NCBI RefSeq assembly: GCF_963678635.1
Contig: NC_087062.1
Location: forward strand, 75,074,349-75,138,348
DNA length: 64,000 bases
Origin: Symsagittifera roscoffensis
Lineage: Eukaryota; Xenacoelomorpha; Acoela; Convolutidae
Reading direction: 5' to 3'
Under the pieces are notes generated by a model. That model saw only the letters and a list, made by a program, of their open reading frames with translations, made no database searches and was not told the DNA's origin. This document shows, piece after piece, positions 12,777 to 23,121 of this stretch; the first letter of the stretch is position 1; each line of letters opens with the position of its first letter. A program made the translations under genes and the position numbers.

Positions 12777-13522
12777 TTATACCAACTCCCCTAATATTAG
12801 TGGATGCTCAAATGACGCTCCGCAGGACTGATTAAGATTAACTTGATGAAAAACTTGATGGTAACTTGATTAAAAGCAATGATTAACTGCACTGGCTTTG
12901 CATGAATCTGCGTAAAGGGCTGAGCAAGTATAGGGACTAGGGTATTGAACGGATTAACACATTAATGTGCAGCAAGGTCTTTTGAAGGTGCCATCAATGC
13001 AGCAGTAACAGCTGGCCTTGCTAAATGGCTATAATGATTTTGATTTTCAATCCAAAAGTTCGAACTGCCAGCTGCTACACTTAAAACCGCTTGTGATAGG
13101 GTTACAGGCATTTGGTAGCCAGCAGTCATGGGCCTATGCAAGTCTAAATTCACCGGTAGGGTCTCAGGTTGAGGTACGTTTAATGCAGAAATGAACGGTG
13201 CAAAACTTGCAGCAAAAGTGCCAAATTTTGTTAGAGAGACTAACTATAAGGAACAACTTACATGACTGTGCTTGAACTTGCAGTATTTAAGACACCGGAT
13301 CCTCTAAAAAAACAGTTACGAATGTTTGGTTGCCGTTTGACCAGTATTCATTTTTTTGTAAAATTTGCTTTTAAAAAGTAAAAGTGATTGCAATCTGATT
13401 TTCTTCTGGGCTGACCAGATTTACTTCTTGTGATTGACTAGAAACTGCAGTAGGATTCGATAAACATTCAACCATACTAAAAGCCCAGTCAAGTCTAAGA
13501 TGTTTATGTTTGGCAACAAGCT

Positions 13523-13665
13523 GCGGACCGACTTCTGGTAAACTATTCTCGCCCCTCATATCCGACAGTTTCTCCTCCAATTCAAAAAATGACGCGGACT
13601 GACTTATGTTAAACCATTCTTTTCCGTCATGTCCGACAGCTTGTGTTCCAATTCAAAAACATTCA
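13523..13665 (+). repeat. 71-bp imperfect tandem duplication
   Basis: GCGGACCGACTT...TCCGACAG...CCAATTCAAAAA is repeated 71 bases later as GCGGACTGACTT...TCCGACAG...CCAATTCAAAAA. The two units differ at about a quarter of positions, so the duplication is not recent. Confidence 0.65.
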
Positions 13666-13670
13666 CTTCA

Positions 13671-16654
13671 TATTAATCGAACTTCTTCTCATTTCTCTAA
13701 TTCTGATTTTTTTTCTTCTAGCTGGTAGATCTTCAGTCGGTACTGCTGGTCTTTTAATTTTATTCAATTTTTTTCTGCTTATCTATTTTTTCTTGTTTTC
13801 TTGTTTATCAGTTTTTTTGTCAATTGAATATCTCGAAATGATCAAATTCAATTGAATCGATTTCAAAAGAGCGATTTGCTGGATTACTGGATTTGCAAAA
13901 GTATGTATGTGATTGAATTGCGTCTAGTAAACATCATTCACTCACCCACTTTCCTCAAGCTCAATGATAGTTTCTAGCCCGAATTCTGATCAGCAAAAGT
14001 AACTTGGTCTGTCTGGGAAAACTACATTACGAGCAAGAAGCATAGATCTTTGTTTTGAGTTTTCATTTCTTAAAGCGGAAACACTAAGTTTTCAATTGTT
14101 ATTTCGGACAAATAGACTTGTAAATCGACCAGAGCCGGATATAGCAATCGAGAAAGAAATTGGCCTCAAAACTGAGTATTAAGGATAATATGGAAGTTTT
14201 TAAACGAAAGATTTTCAGAAGCAAACACCTAATAGAAATAAGTGAACATTTTTTAAAAGAAGAAGTCGTTCTGTCCATAACGTTATAGGATCTGTCATAA
14301 ACGTTTTAGGACTGATGCTCTCCACTATAACCTCTTTTGTAATCACAAATGAAATGAGTTGCTCGATTCCTAGAAGACGAGCGCATTTGGCAAAGTAGGA
14401 AGATACTGAAGGGCTGGAATCGGGTGGCCGGCCATGTGCCGACAAATCTGCTAGTCAACTTAGATTTGCGGATGAGGAGATTTAGAGACGTTATCTGCCT
14501 CGTGCTTCTCGGCTGGGTCAGAGACATTTGCTTTTGTATGCAAAACAGTATCGTTTTTCAGAGTCAGTTATTGAAGCCACACACCATGTGCAGATACAAA
14601 TCTATTTCGGTTTTCACATTTAACGGCCACAGTAATCCAGTAATTAGCTCATGATTTTTCTCAACCGCTTTCTGTACAAAGCATTGGCGTTTTGTGATAT
14701 TGATTTCAAATTTTGAGTAAAGATCTGGCTTTCTAGGTACTCTGAGACATTTCATTTCATTTTAGTACTATTCTTCCAATTTTCAAATGATTAACTTCAT
14801 ATCATGGAAATTTACTAAAATTGAAATAAACTTGATGATGGCCTAATTTGAGAGATAAACAAATCAACAATAGTATGACAACATTTTGCAAGACGGAGTC
14901 TCTTGTCGTTTTAAGGCCTCAGCTTGCAAGCAATTTATTATGGCTCTGTGGTTGTTCGGTGATAAACGGTTAAGCTTCAGGGTAGTAATGCGGTGATTCT
15001 AGCGCCTAAGCGAAAGAAGAGTCTTGAGATTGAAGAATGTGGGCAAGTGGAGCTCCTTATTTTTCTTTTTAAAACTTTTATTTCAAGATTTTCACATAGA
15101 CATGATATCTTTGACAATGTTTAAGTTGACATTACTTGTGGAGATGAAAATTTTCTCTGTTTTCAGTGCCGCTTGGTCTAGAGTGTACAATGGCACTAAA
15201 ATTTTGTCCCTACTTAAGTAATATCTTGATAAATCAGATGCCATTTTCTCTGATTTTTGCCGCCATGCCTACTTAGCCAAGCCTACTAAGAGTAGTATCG
15301 ATGGCGGCTTGAAAAATTTTCAGACAGTTATGATGCGATAAAATTTTCGAGAAGTTTGCGAAGCGCGTGAAGTAAAGAGCTAACTCTTGTTTTGAACAAA
15401 AAACACCTGAGGAGCGTATACTCGATGATTAATTCACTGTAATTTCTACAGTTTCATAAGAAAGTACAAAAAAAGCAAAGTAAGCAATTTTTTTTCAATC
15501 TGTAAAGAAATAACATGGTTTTTGCCATACTTTTTTTCAATAAAACTTTTATGAAAATTGCATACACAAAAGAATACTATAAAGCTGTATGACACGCAGT
15601 TTTTCCATGCTATGAAAATGTATGATAATCCTTTTTTGTTCGAAACTTTTTAAAAAAAAATTGGTTTTTGTTCAGCGAAACTCAGTGGTTGAAAAATATT
15701 GCCTTTTGTCTGACAGATCTAGGTTAGTCTTAGCATATAAAGACAGTAAAAAACGTTTGATCATCTTGATCATCGGTTTTTTTATATTGCGTCTGACAAT
15801 TTTTGCTTAAGTTTTCTGGATTTGTTTTTTGGTAGAAAATTCAGCCTGGACTGTCTTATAGACAAATACATATCAAATTTTTAGGCAAAATTTTTTTTTT
15901 CGTTAAATTTTTAATTGAGCATAGAAGCGAGTTGACAATAAAAAACGGGAAAAAAAATCAACGGGCAAAAAAATTTTACATTTACTATGTGAAAAAATGG
16001 ATATCATTTCTTTTTCTGGAATGAAAATTATGTGACAAACTATTTTTTGTTGCCAATGTTCTTCTGATATAACAAAAAGTGCCACAATTTTGTTTTGTTT
16101 GAGTTTTAAAATCATTTGATATAAATTTCAAAAACTTCGATTGAAATAATGCGGGTCATAAAGTTTCTTTTTATGGTAATCGTTTTTATAGTTTTTTTTT
16201 CCATAGATCTCATTATATATGAAATTGCATGATAGGTTTTTTTCTTAAATGAACGTCAGTCCGGGCAGCCATACGCACATACTTTTTTTCCAAATATTAT
16301 TCTTGTTTCCATTGGTTTATATACAGTAAGGTAGTCAATGTTTAAGTATAGCTTAAATGGCAAATAAACACAATAACAGTTCGCTATATGTTTGTAGATC
16401 GAAAAACACTGGGACAGGGCATTTTCCATCACAACAGGCTGTCGACTTTCCAGGGATCTCCACTTTCTATAGTTTTCGTGTTATGTAAACATGGTTAATT
16501 GATGTGTAGTTATGCTGTAGTGAAAAATGTATCTAAAATGACCACAAAAGTTATAAAAAATGTTATGAGAATGAGATGCTGAAGATTCAAGTCCTTGTGA
16601 TCGCTGATCCATTTCTAAGACGCAATTTGTTTCTTGTTTGGATTCCATAATTCA
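13671..16654. other. Intergenic, no supported gene
   Basis: Only short AT-rich open frames occur. None has a recognisable domain or convincing splice pattern. The part from about 16.3 kb onward is the likely promoter region of the gene that starts at 16998. Confidence 0.4.
14872..14970 (+). repeat. Diverged repeat, partner at 10685-10790
   Basis: TATGACAACATTTTGCAAGA, GGCCTCAG and TTTATTATGG here match TATGACAACAAATTGCATGA, GGCCTCAG and TTTTTATGG at 10685-10790 in the same order. Similarity is about two thirds by eye. The origin is unknown. The pair does not bracket the Bel/Pao integrase, so these are not obviously its LTRs. Confidence 0.4.
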
Positions 16655-16662
16655 TATATAAA
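16655..16662 (+). promoter_or_regulatory. TATA box of the secreted-protein gene
   Basis: TATATAAA lies 343 bases upstream of the start codon at 16998. It sits about 90 bases upstream of a strong donor (GTAAGT at 16750) whose partner acceptor (TTTCAG at 16990-16995) ends two bases before the ATG. This places transcription start near 16690 and an untranslated first exon ending at 16749. Confidence 0.55.
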
Positions 16663-16997
16663 CACCAAACTTCCACATAGTCATTTCCAAAGCAATTATA
16701 TAAAAACGAAGTGCTCAAGGAAAAAATAAGTCATCTGCTTGATTTTGAAGTAAGTATTTCAGCGTATATTTTAAGCAGAATGACACAATTATAGCAAGCG
16801 GTTTTAGGAGATTTCGAAAATACCCATACTTTTGTATTGAAATTTGCCTCATATATTTATCAGATATACTTCATTTTTTTCCACAGAAATAAGTAATCAA
16901 AAAGCAAAAGCTTCTTGAAACTGTAGTTTATCCTTCAATTTTGATGTATTGTATCAAGCGAGCCAGAATTCTAGTGTCCTAGTTTTGTGTTTCAGAG

Positions 16998-19900
16998 ATG
17001 TCTTTTAGACTAGCCCTATTCGTCGTGGCTGTGTTGTCGTTAGCTCCCATCATTTGTGAGAGCACTTCAATGGATATTGTGATCGAAGATGCCGAGGATG
17101 CCTCGGTCGAGATAGCTTACGAGTCAGAAAAAGAACGAGACGAGAGAACACGACTTTGTGACAAGGTAATCCATCTGCCTACATTAAAAGGTTTCTGAAA
17201 AAACCGTAATTGTTTTGAGCGCCCAAATCAAAGTTCCTTAGCACTTGTAAGATAATATAAGTCAGAACAAAGAAGTTTGAGAAATGCGCTACAAAACGAA
17301 TTTCCATAGACTTTCAAAGGCACATAAAGATAAAGATAACAACAAAAAAGATTCTTTGCGGGCAAGTTTTTTTTGTTCATAAATATGGTGGCAATTTTTT
17401 TTGATAATTGTTCCAAATCTCGGTGAGCATGTAAGAATGAGTTTTTTTTCTATGACAAGTTTTTGCACATTTTGGGGTTCGAAATGTTCAGGCCTTTTTT
17501 GCATACTCAAAACGCAACAAATGTTGGTCTTAAAGCGCGATCAGTGATAAAGTCCGACTCAAAAATCGGTTTTAGTTGCGTAAAGGCAATCTAGTTGTTC
17601 CGACTTTCGAAGAAAGTGACGGAGTATCTGTGTTGGGGGTTTTTTTACCAGTCATTTTTCGGCACTCAAACCAGCAATAAAGTTTGAAAGATATTGATGT
17701 TTTGGGCTTAAAATTAAAAAGTGTATCACATGTGGTCATTTTTGCAACGATAAAGGGTTTTGCATTGGGCCTAAGTTGATGACAATAACTCATTAGTTAG
17801 GATATCTACCGCGCCAATGTTTGCTTATGATGACACCTCGAAAACGAAAAAAAAAAGAAAAACCAAATTTTTTTGAGGTTGTAAAGCTTATAAGAGACTG
17901 TAAATCATGAAAGACAACACTTCATGGCAAGGTGAGTTTTCTGACACGCTCAGTTTGCTTTTCATGCAAAACTATAATATACTGCTGAAAGAAGTAACGC
18001 ATCGAGTTAAGTTGAAAAAAAAACATTTCCTATAGTACAAAAATCTTTTTCAGTTATCTTTAGGGTAGTAGCTATTAATTTGGCTTTGATTGAGGCAATT
18101 GTTCATCCCAAGTAAAAAGGTTTTTTTTTGGTACGAAAAGATAAAATTAAACCCAAAGCACTATTTTCATTTCTGAAAAACTACCTTTTTTGACATTTTG
18201 ATTTGTAGCTGTAAGCTACACTTTTTCAAACTTTTTTGCACTACTGTGCACAAAAACTCACCTTAGACTAACAAATTCCACCAATTTGTTATCTGAATCA
18301 AGTTTCAACGTCTTAAAAGTTAATTTTTTGCAAACTATATGTGATCGAACATTTTCAGTTATGGTCAAATTTGTTTTTTTTAAACTTATATATAGAAAAG
18401 ATTTCATGTTTAAAGGCTCTCTTCAAAGAAATTTGAAAAGTCCTAACAAACTGTTTGGTTGCGTTACTTTCTTTCTCCAGCATATACTTTTTCTGGTGAT
18501 GTGATAGGTGAAGAAGAAGGCAGAGGAGATCGTGCTGCAGGCGAGTGATGGCTACGACGAGATCACCATCACCAGTCCCTTGGTCACCCCTGAAGTACAC
18601 GTGTCCATCGACTACATCATCTCACAGGTTACAGATTCAGACAGTGGTAGACAAACCAGCTACCATTTAAATCAGCGGAAAATACGTAGCTCTTGCATAA
18701 TAGTTATTTAACAATTATGTCACAGTTAACAAAATCATGCACATTTCATTCACATGACTCACTTTTCGACTTGCTTATACTTCTCAGATACTGGTATTTC
18801 AAAAAAATGTCTTAACATCTGACTATAGTTGTTCGCATCTCTTACGAAACATTAAACCAAAATTTAAAAGAAATGGGCTCATTGATACATTTTCAGTATT
18901 TTTGCCCGTTGTTTTTTATGCTAGTCAAACGTTCACTCCTTTTTGCTATGGAGGGAATAATTAATGAAATTAGACTAAAAAAATTACGAAAAGATAAAAA
19001 GCCAAATCAAGACAAAATATATGCAGATAAAAATTTTAACATACAACCACACACTTCCAATAAGTTTTTCTAAGACTAACTGGTTTTTTGTTGAATGTTA
19101 AATATGGTTGACGTCTTTTCTACTGCTATAAGAATAATGCAAGCAAAAATCCATCTTCAAATCAGATCGTTTAGATAATCTCACGATTTTTTTTGCAGTT
19201 TGTTTCAAATTCCACCTAATTGACTAAAATATATTGCTTTTTCAAAATTGAAGCATAGTTTATGAATCTGCGATTTTTGAGAAAATCAGTTCTAGCTTTA
19301 GGCACAGTACAAAAATATTTTCATGAAAATTTTGTTTTGCTATTAATGTCGTCTGTAAACTGATTTAATATTTTTACACAGAAAGAAAGCTGCACATCGC
19401 ATGCACATGCAAAATATGACCAATAACGCTACTGGGAAAAACTGAGTGAGTAAAACAACTTTGAGCCTACAAAATTCCCAGCTAACATGCCTCAAATTGT
19501 AGAGCGGACGTATTTTAACTAGTATACAAAAAAATCCTTAAAAACAGCCGACCATGCAGGGTTCGAATCCTCTTCTTTTATAGCGGGTCTCCTTACCTAC
19601 CTCTACTCTACAGGTCCATGATACCTTGAAGCTAAAGTTCTATTTGTAATGTAATAGTCTGTCTTAATATCCTCAACATTGGCTGTACTTAATAGCTGGA
19701 TATTGATCAAATTGAACATATTTTGTCGCAACAATATTTGCGTCGTAACAATATTTGCGACTTAGGTTGGAAAAAAAAGATTTCATACTGTAACGCAAGC
19801 TCTGTAAATTTTGGCTTTAAAAATTTTGTAATTTTGGCTTTTTGCTCCATATCAAATTTTACTGAAAATATTGTCAGATAAAATGTTTGAACTTGTCAAT

Positions 19901-21940
19901 CATGATCCATCTAACAAGACCCATAGCTACAACCTTTGAAAATGAAAAGAAACCATGTTTATTTGGGTGTGTTTTAGTTTTTTTTCATTTTAGGCTACCA
20001 CAAATAGTTATAGGGATGGGTTGAACAAAATTGTGGAATATTCTAGAAATGATCCCAGTGTTGAGAAAAACCGGCCTGAATCTTTTGAGTTTTCGTCAAA
20101 TTTTGATCGACTTAAGCGAGTCTCATCTCATGCGAGTCTAAATTCGAACACTCATAAAAAAAGAAACTTTTCGGCAAAAAAGTTAATATTACTTACGAAA
20201 AATAATATCATTTAGCGCTTCATTGGCTGTAACAGCTTTCTTAAAAAAGTTGAAAAAATCATTGTGCAAAAAACATAAGGAAAGGTTGTTCATTTTTTGA
20301 GGACAACTGTTGTCGATTATCCTTATATTACTGTTGTTCTACACGTTTATATAGTTCTTTCATCACACCTCGCTTAAGACATTTGAATGAGAAGAAAAGA
20401 TCCTAATAAAACATCCTAACATTCTGTGCTTGCTGTACAGCAACGGGCTATTCTTGTTAGTATTATAAAGTTCTAAGCAGAGAGACTTGCTTTCTGATCT
20501 CAGTTCCGACCTCGCAAAACAGATATTTTACCATTTATATACGAAAAAAAGCAAGGTTAGCCTATTAGTGTGCAAGTAGCACAGAATGATCCAAAAGTTT
20601 TTTTTTTTGCGTGGCGTGATAAAGGGACCTGACGCTAGACTGTATTTTAAGCATTTTAGACAGTCATAATAATATAGGCAAATTAAACACAAGATTTTGT
20701 TGTAATTGACTAGAAGAGCAAAAAATCAAAAAAAAGGAAAAAAATTCACGATTTTTCTGCAGAAAAAATATAGAATTTTTTTTCGAGTTTTTGGTTCCAA
20801 AAATGGCCCTCAAAACTTCAAAAATTAATTTAAATAGCTAAAAATTAAGTTTTCAGGGCCCTAATTAAGCATAATTACGCTATTGTTAGCCTGCTCACTC
20901 GCAACATTGAAATCAAAATCAAAAAAGTTAAACCAGTTTTCTCGATACTTCGAAAACGTAATAAAAATTTTAATGTCGTTCGAATCACGAATGAAAGGGC
21001 TTTATTTTTGCTTATCACTCTACCCATTCAAATGATTATTTGTGTGACCTGATTTTTGTGGAAAAAAGAGAAAAAGTACAAAACTAAAACACACCCGAAT
21101 ACAAAGTTCCTCCATATTTTTCGAAGGGTCAGAGCAATAAGAGAACGAATTTGATGCAATATTGGACTATGCAGCAGCACAATCCTATCTGATCGAAAAT
21201 AGGTAATGAGACCGACGTACAGACAGCTAACTGAAACGGCCTTTTTGTGATCAAAATACGTTTAAACATAAAAACATCGGTAAAAGTACGATTGATAGTT
21301 GGGTCTAAGAAAAAAGCAAGTATGAAAGATAAATATGTCCATATTTTCAAGAAAAAGCTCAAAAATTCAAGTCAACGAATGCAAAAAGTGTTCCGAAAAG
21401 CTAAATATTTTTTCTCAAGGAACCCGACTATATTTTAGAGACCCAAATATCATACTTGTACCAAACTCCTCTGTTTTGGAATAGGCTACAGGAATAATCA
21501 ATTTGGCAGATGATTGCATTGAGAAAAACAACAAAAGCGACGATCAGATTCGAGACAAATTAGCAATAATCGAAACAGAATTAACTGAGCCAAGCTCGGT
21601 TGATGATACAAAGGACGACGTGAAAGACCTCGACTGCCTTCTCGACTGCTCGGCCAAAGACTTCGCAGATATTTCCGAGTCGTTTCTGGAGAATGCCGAG
21701 AACATCATAACGGCTGGCCGAGACATGTTTAACATGGTGGAAGAAGACAATCAGTCAACTTACGAGTCGCAACGAGACGCAAAAGATACCAAAGAGGAGA
21801 TCAAAGCTCTGTGTTATGATATAATCGATTACGCAACCGATTTGTCAGGCTCGACTGATGACTTTGAGGAGAATGTTCTGGAAGGCGTCGAGAAACTGGA
21901 AGTTGCAGTTGATGTAATTCAAGCTGAAAACTCAGAATAG
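16998..21940 (+). CDS. Secreted acidic protein, unknown family (spliced)
   Basis: Three coding exons join in frame, all phase 0: 16998-17165, 18508-18627 and 21485-21940, giving 247 residues. The donors are GTAATC and GTTACA, and the acceptors GTGATAG and GGAATAG. A hydrophobic signal peptide covers about residues 1-22 (LALFVVAVLSLAPIIC). The mature part is very rich in Asp and Glu, has a few cysteines including the pair in LDCLLDC, and looks mostly helical. No membrane segment follows the signal peptide and I recognise no family. An upstream non-coding exon is indicated by the GTAAGT...TTTCAG pair before the ATG. The long second intron (18628-21484) contains repeats and a tRNA-like relic. 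The choice of acceptor at 21485 is supported by phase; acceptors at 21492 and 21510 would break the frame. Function is not predicted beyond secretion. Confidence 0.7.
19489..19570 (+). repeat. tRNA-derived relic (SINE head or tRNA pseudogene)
   Basis: GCCTCAAATTGTAGAGCGG at 19489-19507 resembles a pol III box A, and GGGTTCGAATCC at 19559-19570 matches box B. The spacing of about 55 bases suits a tRNA-like promoter. The T-arm stem pairs only partly and no proper acceptor stem closes the structure, so it is not called a tRNA gene. Confidence 0.4.
20052..20098 (+). repeat. Dispersed repeat family 3, copy 1
   Basis: CAGTGTTGAGAAAAACCGG followed by CCTGAATCTTTTGAGTTTTC matches 22470-22512 with a few substitutions. 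Confidence 0.5.
20571..21060 (+). repeat. Dispersed repeat family 1, copy 1
   Basis: The copy shares, in order, GTTTTTGGTTCC, AAGCATAATTA, GCTATTGTTAGCCTGCTC, GTCGTTCGAATCA and GAAAGGGCTTTA with stretches at 27700-28100 and 28300-28560, and in part with 63840-64000. It has no coding capacity. It lies in the second intron of the secreted-protein gene. Confidence 0.65.
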
Positions 21941-22037
21941 GTTCTTCAATTCTGGTTTTTGGGTTGCTTATCTTTCTTTATATACAGGTCTGGATTTATC
22001 TATCAAACTAATATATTTTTCCCCACTATCGATGTAT

Positions 22038-22043
22038 AATAAA
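22038..22043 (+). promoter_or_regulatory. Polyadenylation signal AATAAA
   Basis: The hexamer lies about 100 bases after the stop codon at 21940, a usual distance for the 3' end of the secreted-protein gene. Confidence 0.5.
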
Positions 22044-22105
22044 CTATATGGAGTCTCTAATATATAAAAAATATCCTAAGAATTAATTAATATATTGATT
22101 TATAA

Positions 22106-22200
22106 TTCGCAACGCAGATCCGCTAAAAAACAGATCAATTTTTCTATCGATTAATATTTCGCTACGCAGATCCGTTAAAAAACAGATCAATTTTTCAACT
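22106..22200 (+). repeat. 52-bp tandem duplication
   Basis: TTCGCAACGCAGATCCGC and its following AACAGATCAATTTTTC recur 52 bases later with two or three substitutions. The repeat lies just beyond the 3' end of the secreted-protein gene. Confidence 0.75.
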
Positions 22201-22299
22201 AGCAGTATCTGGAAACTTACATGGGTAAAATTTTGCGTAGGTTGTTGTGCCGATTACTTGTGGAGTGGAAATGAATTTATGTGTATAGCTTGCTTTTTC

Positions 22300-22460
22300 A
22301 GCGCGATTTCAGGTACCACAAAGGCACAAAAAACACTCAAAAATTTGCGTTTTTACTACCACAAAGGCTCAACAAACAATTAAAGCACGATTTTAGGTAC
22401 TTCAAAGACTCAAAAACAAAGTCTCGGGTACCTCAAAAACTCAAAAAACATTTGAACTTA
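22300..22460 (+). repeat. Degenerate GGTACNNCAAAGNCTCAAAAA repeats
   Basis: Variants of GGTACCACAAAGGCACAAAA, CTACCACAAAGGCTCAA, GGTACTTCAAAGACTCAAAAA and GGTACCTCAAAAACTCAAAA recur. The open frame at 22281-22682 is made of this repeat and is not called a gene. Confidence 0.5.
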
Positions 22461-22469
22461 ACAAAACTT

Positions 22470-22512
22470 TTCAGTGCTGAGAAACACTGGCCTGAATCTT
22501 TTCGTTTTTCGG
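22470..22512 (+). repeat. Dispersed repeat family 3, copy 2
   Basis: CAGTGCTGAGAAACACTGG and CCTGAATCTTTTCGTTTTTC match the segment at 20052-20098. Confidence 0.5.
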
Positions 22513-22639
22513 ATGAAGTTAAATCAGGGCGAGGAGATAATCCCCAATCAGCTTTCAATATTTATCTCAGGGGCGATCTAGGGCTTTCTCGAGGACATAA
22601 ATTCGAAAAATATTTCAAAAAATTTGTCGACCTGCTTTT

Positions 22640-22985
22640 TAGGTCGATCAAGTTGCTTTTCCGAGCTTCCCAAAGCAAATAAAAGACCCTATTTTGACCG
22701 CATTATTCGCGCAGCAGGCGACTTCTTGAAGGCCAAAGAGGCTTTCAGGTGCTTTTTGGACAATTCTAACCAAAAATTTTGTTTCTTTTTGGCGCACGCT
22801 CCTCAAAGAAGTATATATTGGCGCCTAAAGCGCCTTTAGAAAAATTGTAGGGTCAGCCAGCCAAAAATTGAGGTTTTAAAGGTAGTACCTTTGGGTAGTC
22901 AGGCGGTCGAAATCCTCGGGGAAGGAAGGCGCCACCATCCCCCCCCCCCCCCCCCCCCCCCGTGAAAATCCGCTACTAAATAATC
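22640..22985 (-). repeat. Dispersed repeat family 2, minus-strand copy
   Basis: Read on the minus strand, this copy has AGCGGATTT, a G-rich head, GACCCTACAATTTTTCTAA, GGCGC...GGCGCC and GTGCGCC. These occur in the same order as in the plus-strand copy at 24037-24350. The G-rich head includes the homopolymer at 22939-22961. Confidence 0.6.
22939..22961 (+). repeat. Poly-C tract of 23
   Basis: Twenty-three consecutive C bases, hence a G run on the minus strand, lie in the head of a family 2 repeat. The length may be unreliable, as homopolymers are prone to sequencing error. Confidence 0.85.
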
Positions 22986-23121
22986 TGATTAAACTGATGT
23001 TTTTACATTTGCTTGTTATTATAAAACGAACAAAATGTTTTCTTTTAAACCACAGCAAAAACTTCGAAATCTCATTAATCTAATTTTAAGACTTTACGAC
23101 ATATTTTGAATTCTTTGTCTC

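Larger units (their letters stand above)
8505..13580 (-). mobile_element. Decayed Bel/Pao-type LTR retroelement
   Basis: On the minus strand the stretch reads in the order expected of a Bel/Pao element. A gag-like part lies at 13.6-12.5 kb, low-grade pol readings follow between 11.8 and 10 kb, and an integrase lies at 9.4-8.5 kb. Frames are broken many times, and I could not identify terminal repeats, so the limits are those of recognised parts only. The protease and RT catalytic motifs were not found with confidence. Confidence 0.5.
19960..21101. mobile_element. Possible foldback/DNA element with 22-bp inverted ends
   Basis: TATTTGGGTGTGTTTTAGTT at 19960 is repeated in inverted form as AACTAAAACACACCCGAATA ending at 21101, with one mismatch. 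The 1.1-kb interior includes a copy of dispersed family 1 and has no transposase frame. No clear target-site duplication was seen, so a non-autonomous element is only one explanation. Confidence 0.35.

Noticed and set aside
10685-14970. LTR pair for the Bel/Pao element from the diverged repeats at 10685 and 14872
   Set aside because: They do not enclose the integrase at 8.5-9.4 kb, and their similarity is too low to set ends.
22281-22682. 133-codon open frame
   Set aside because: Its codons come from the GGTACNNCAAAG repeat and from family 3; no protein-like pattern.
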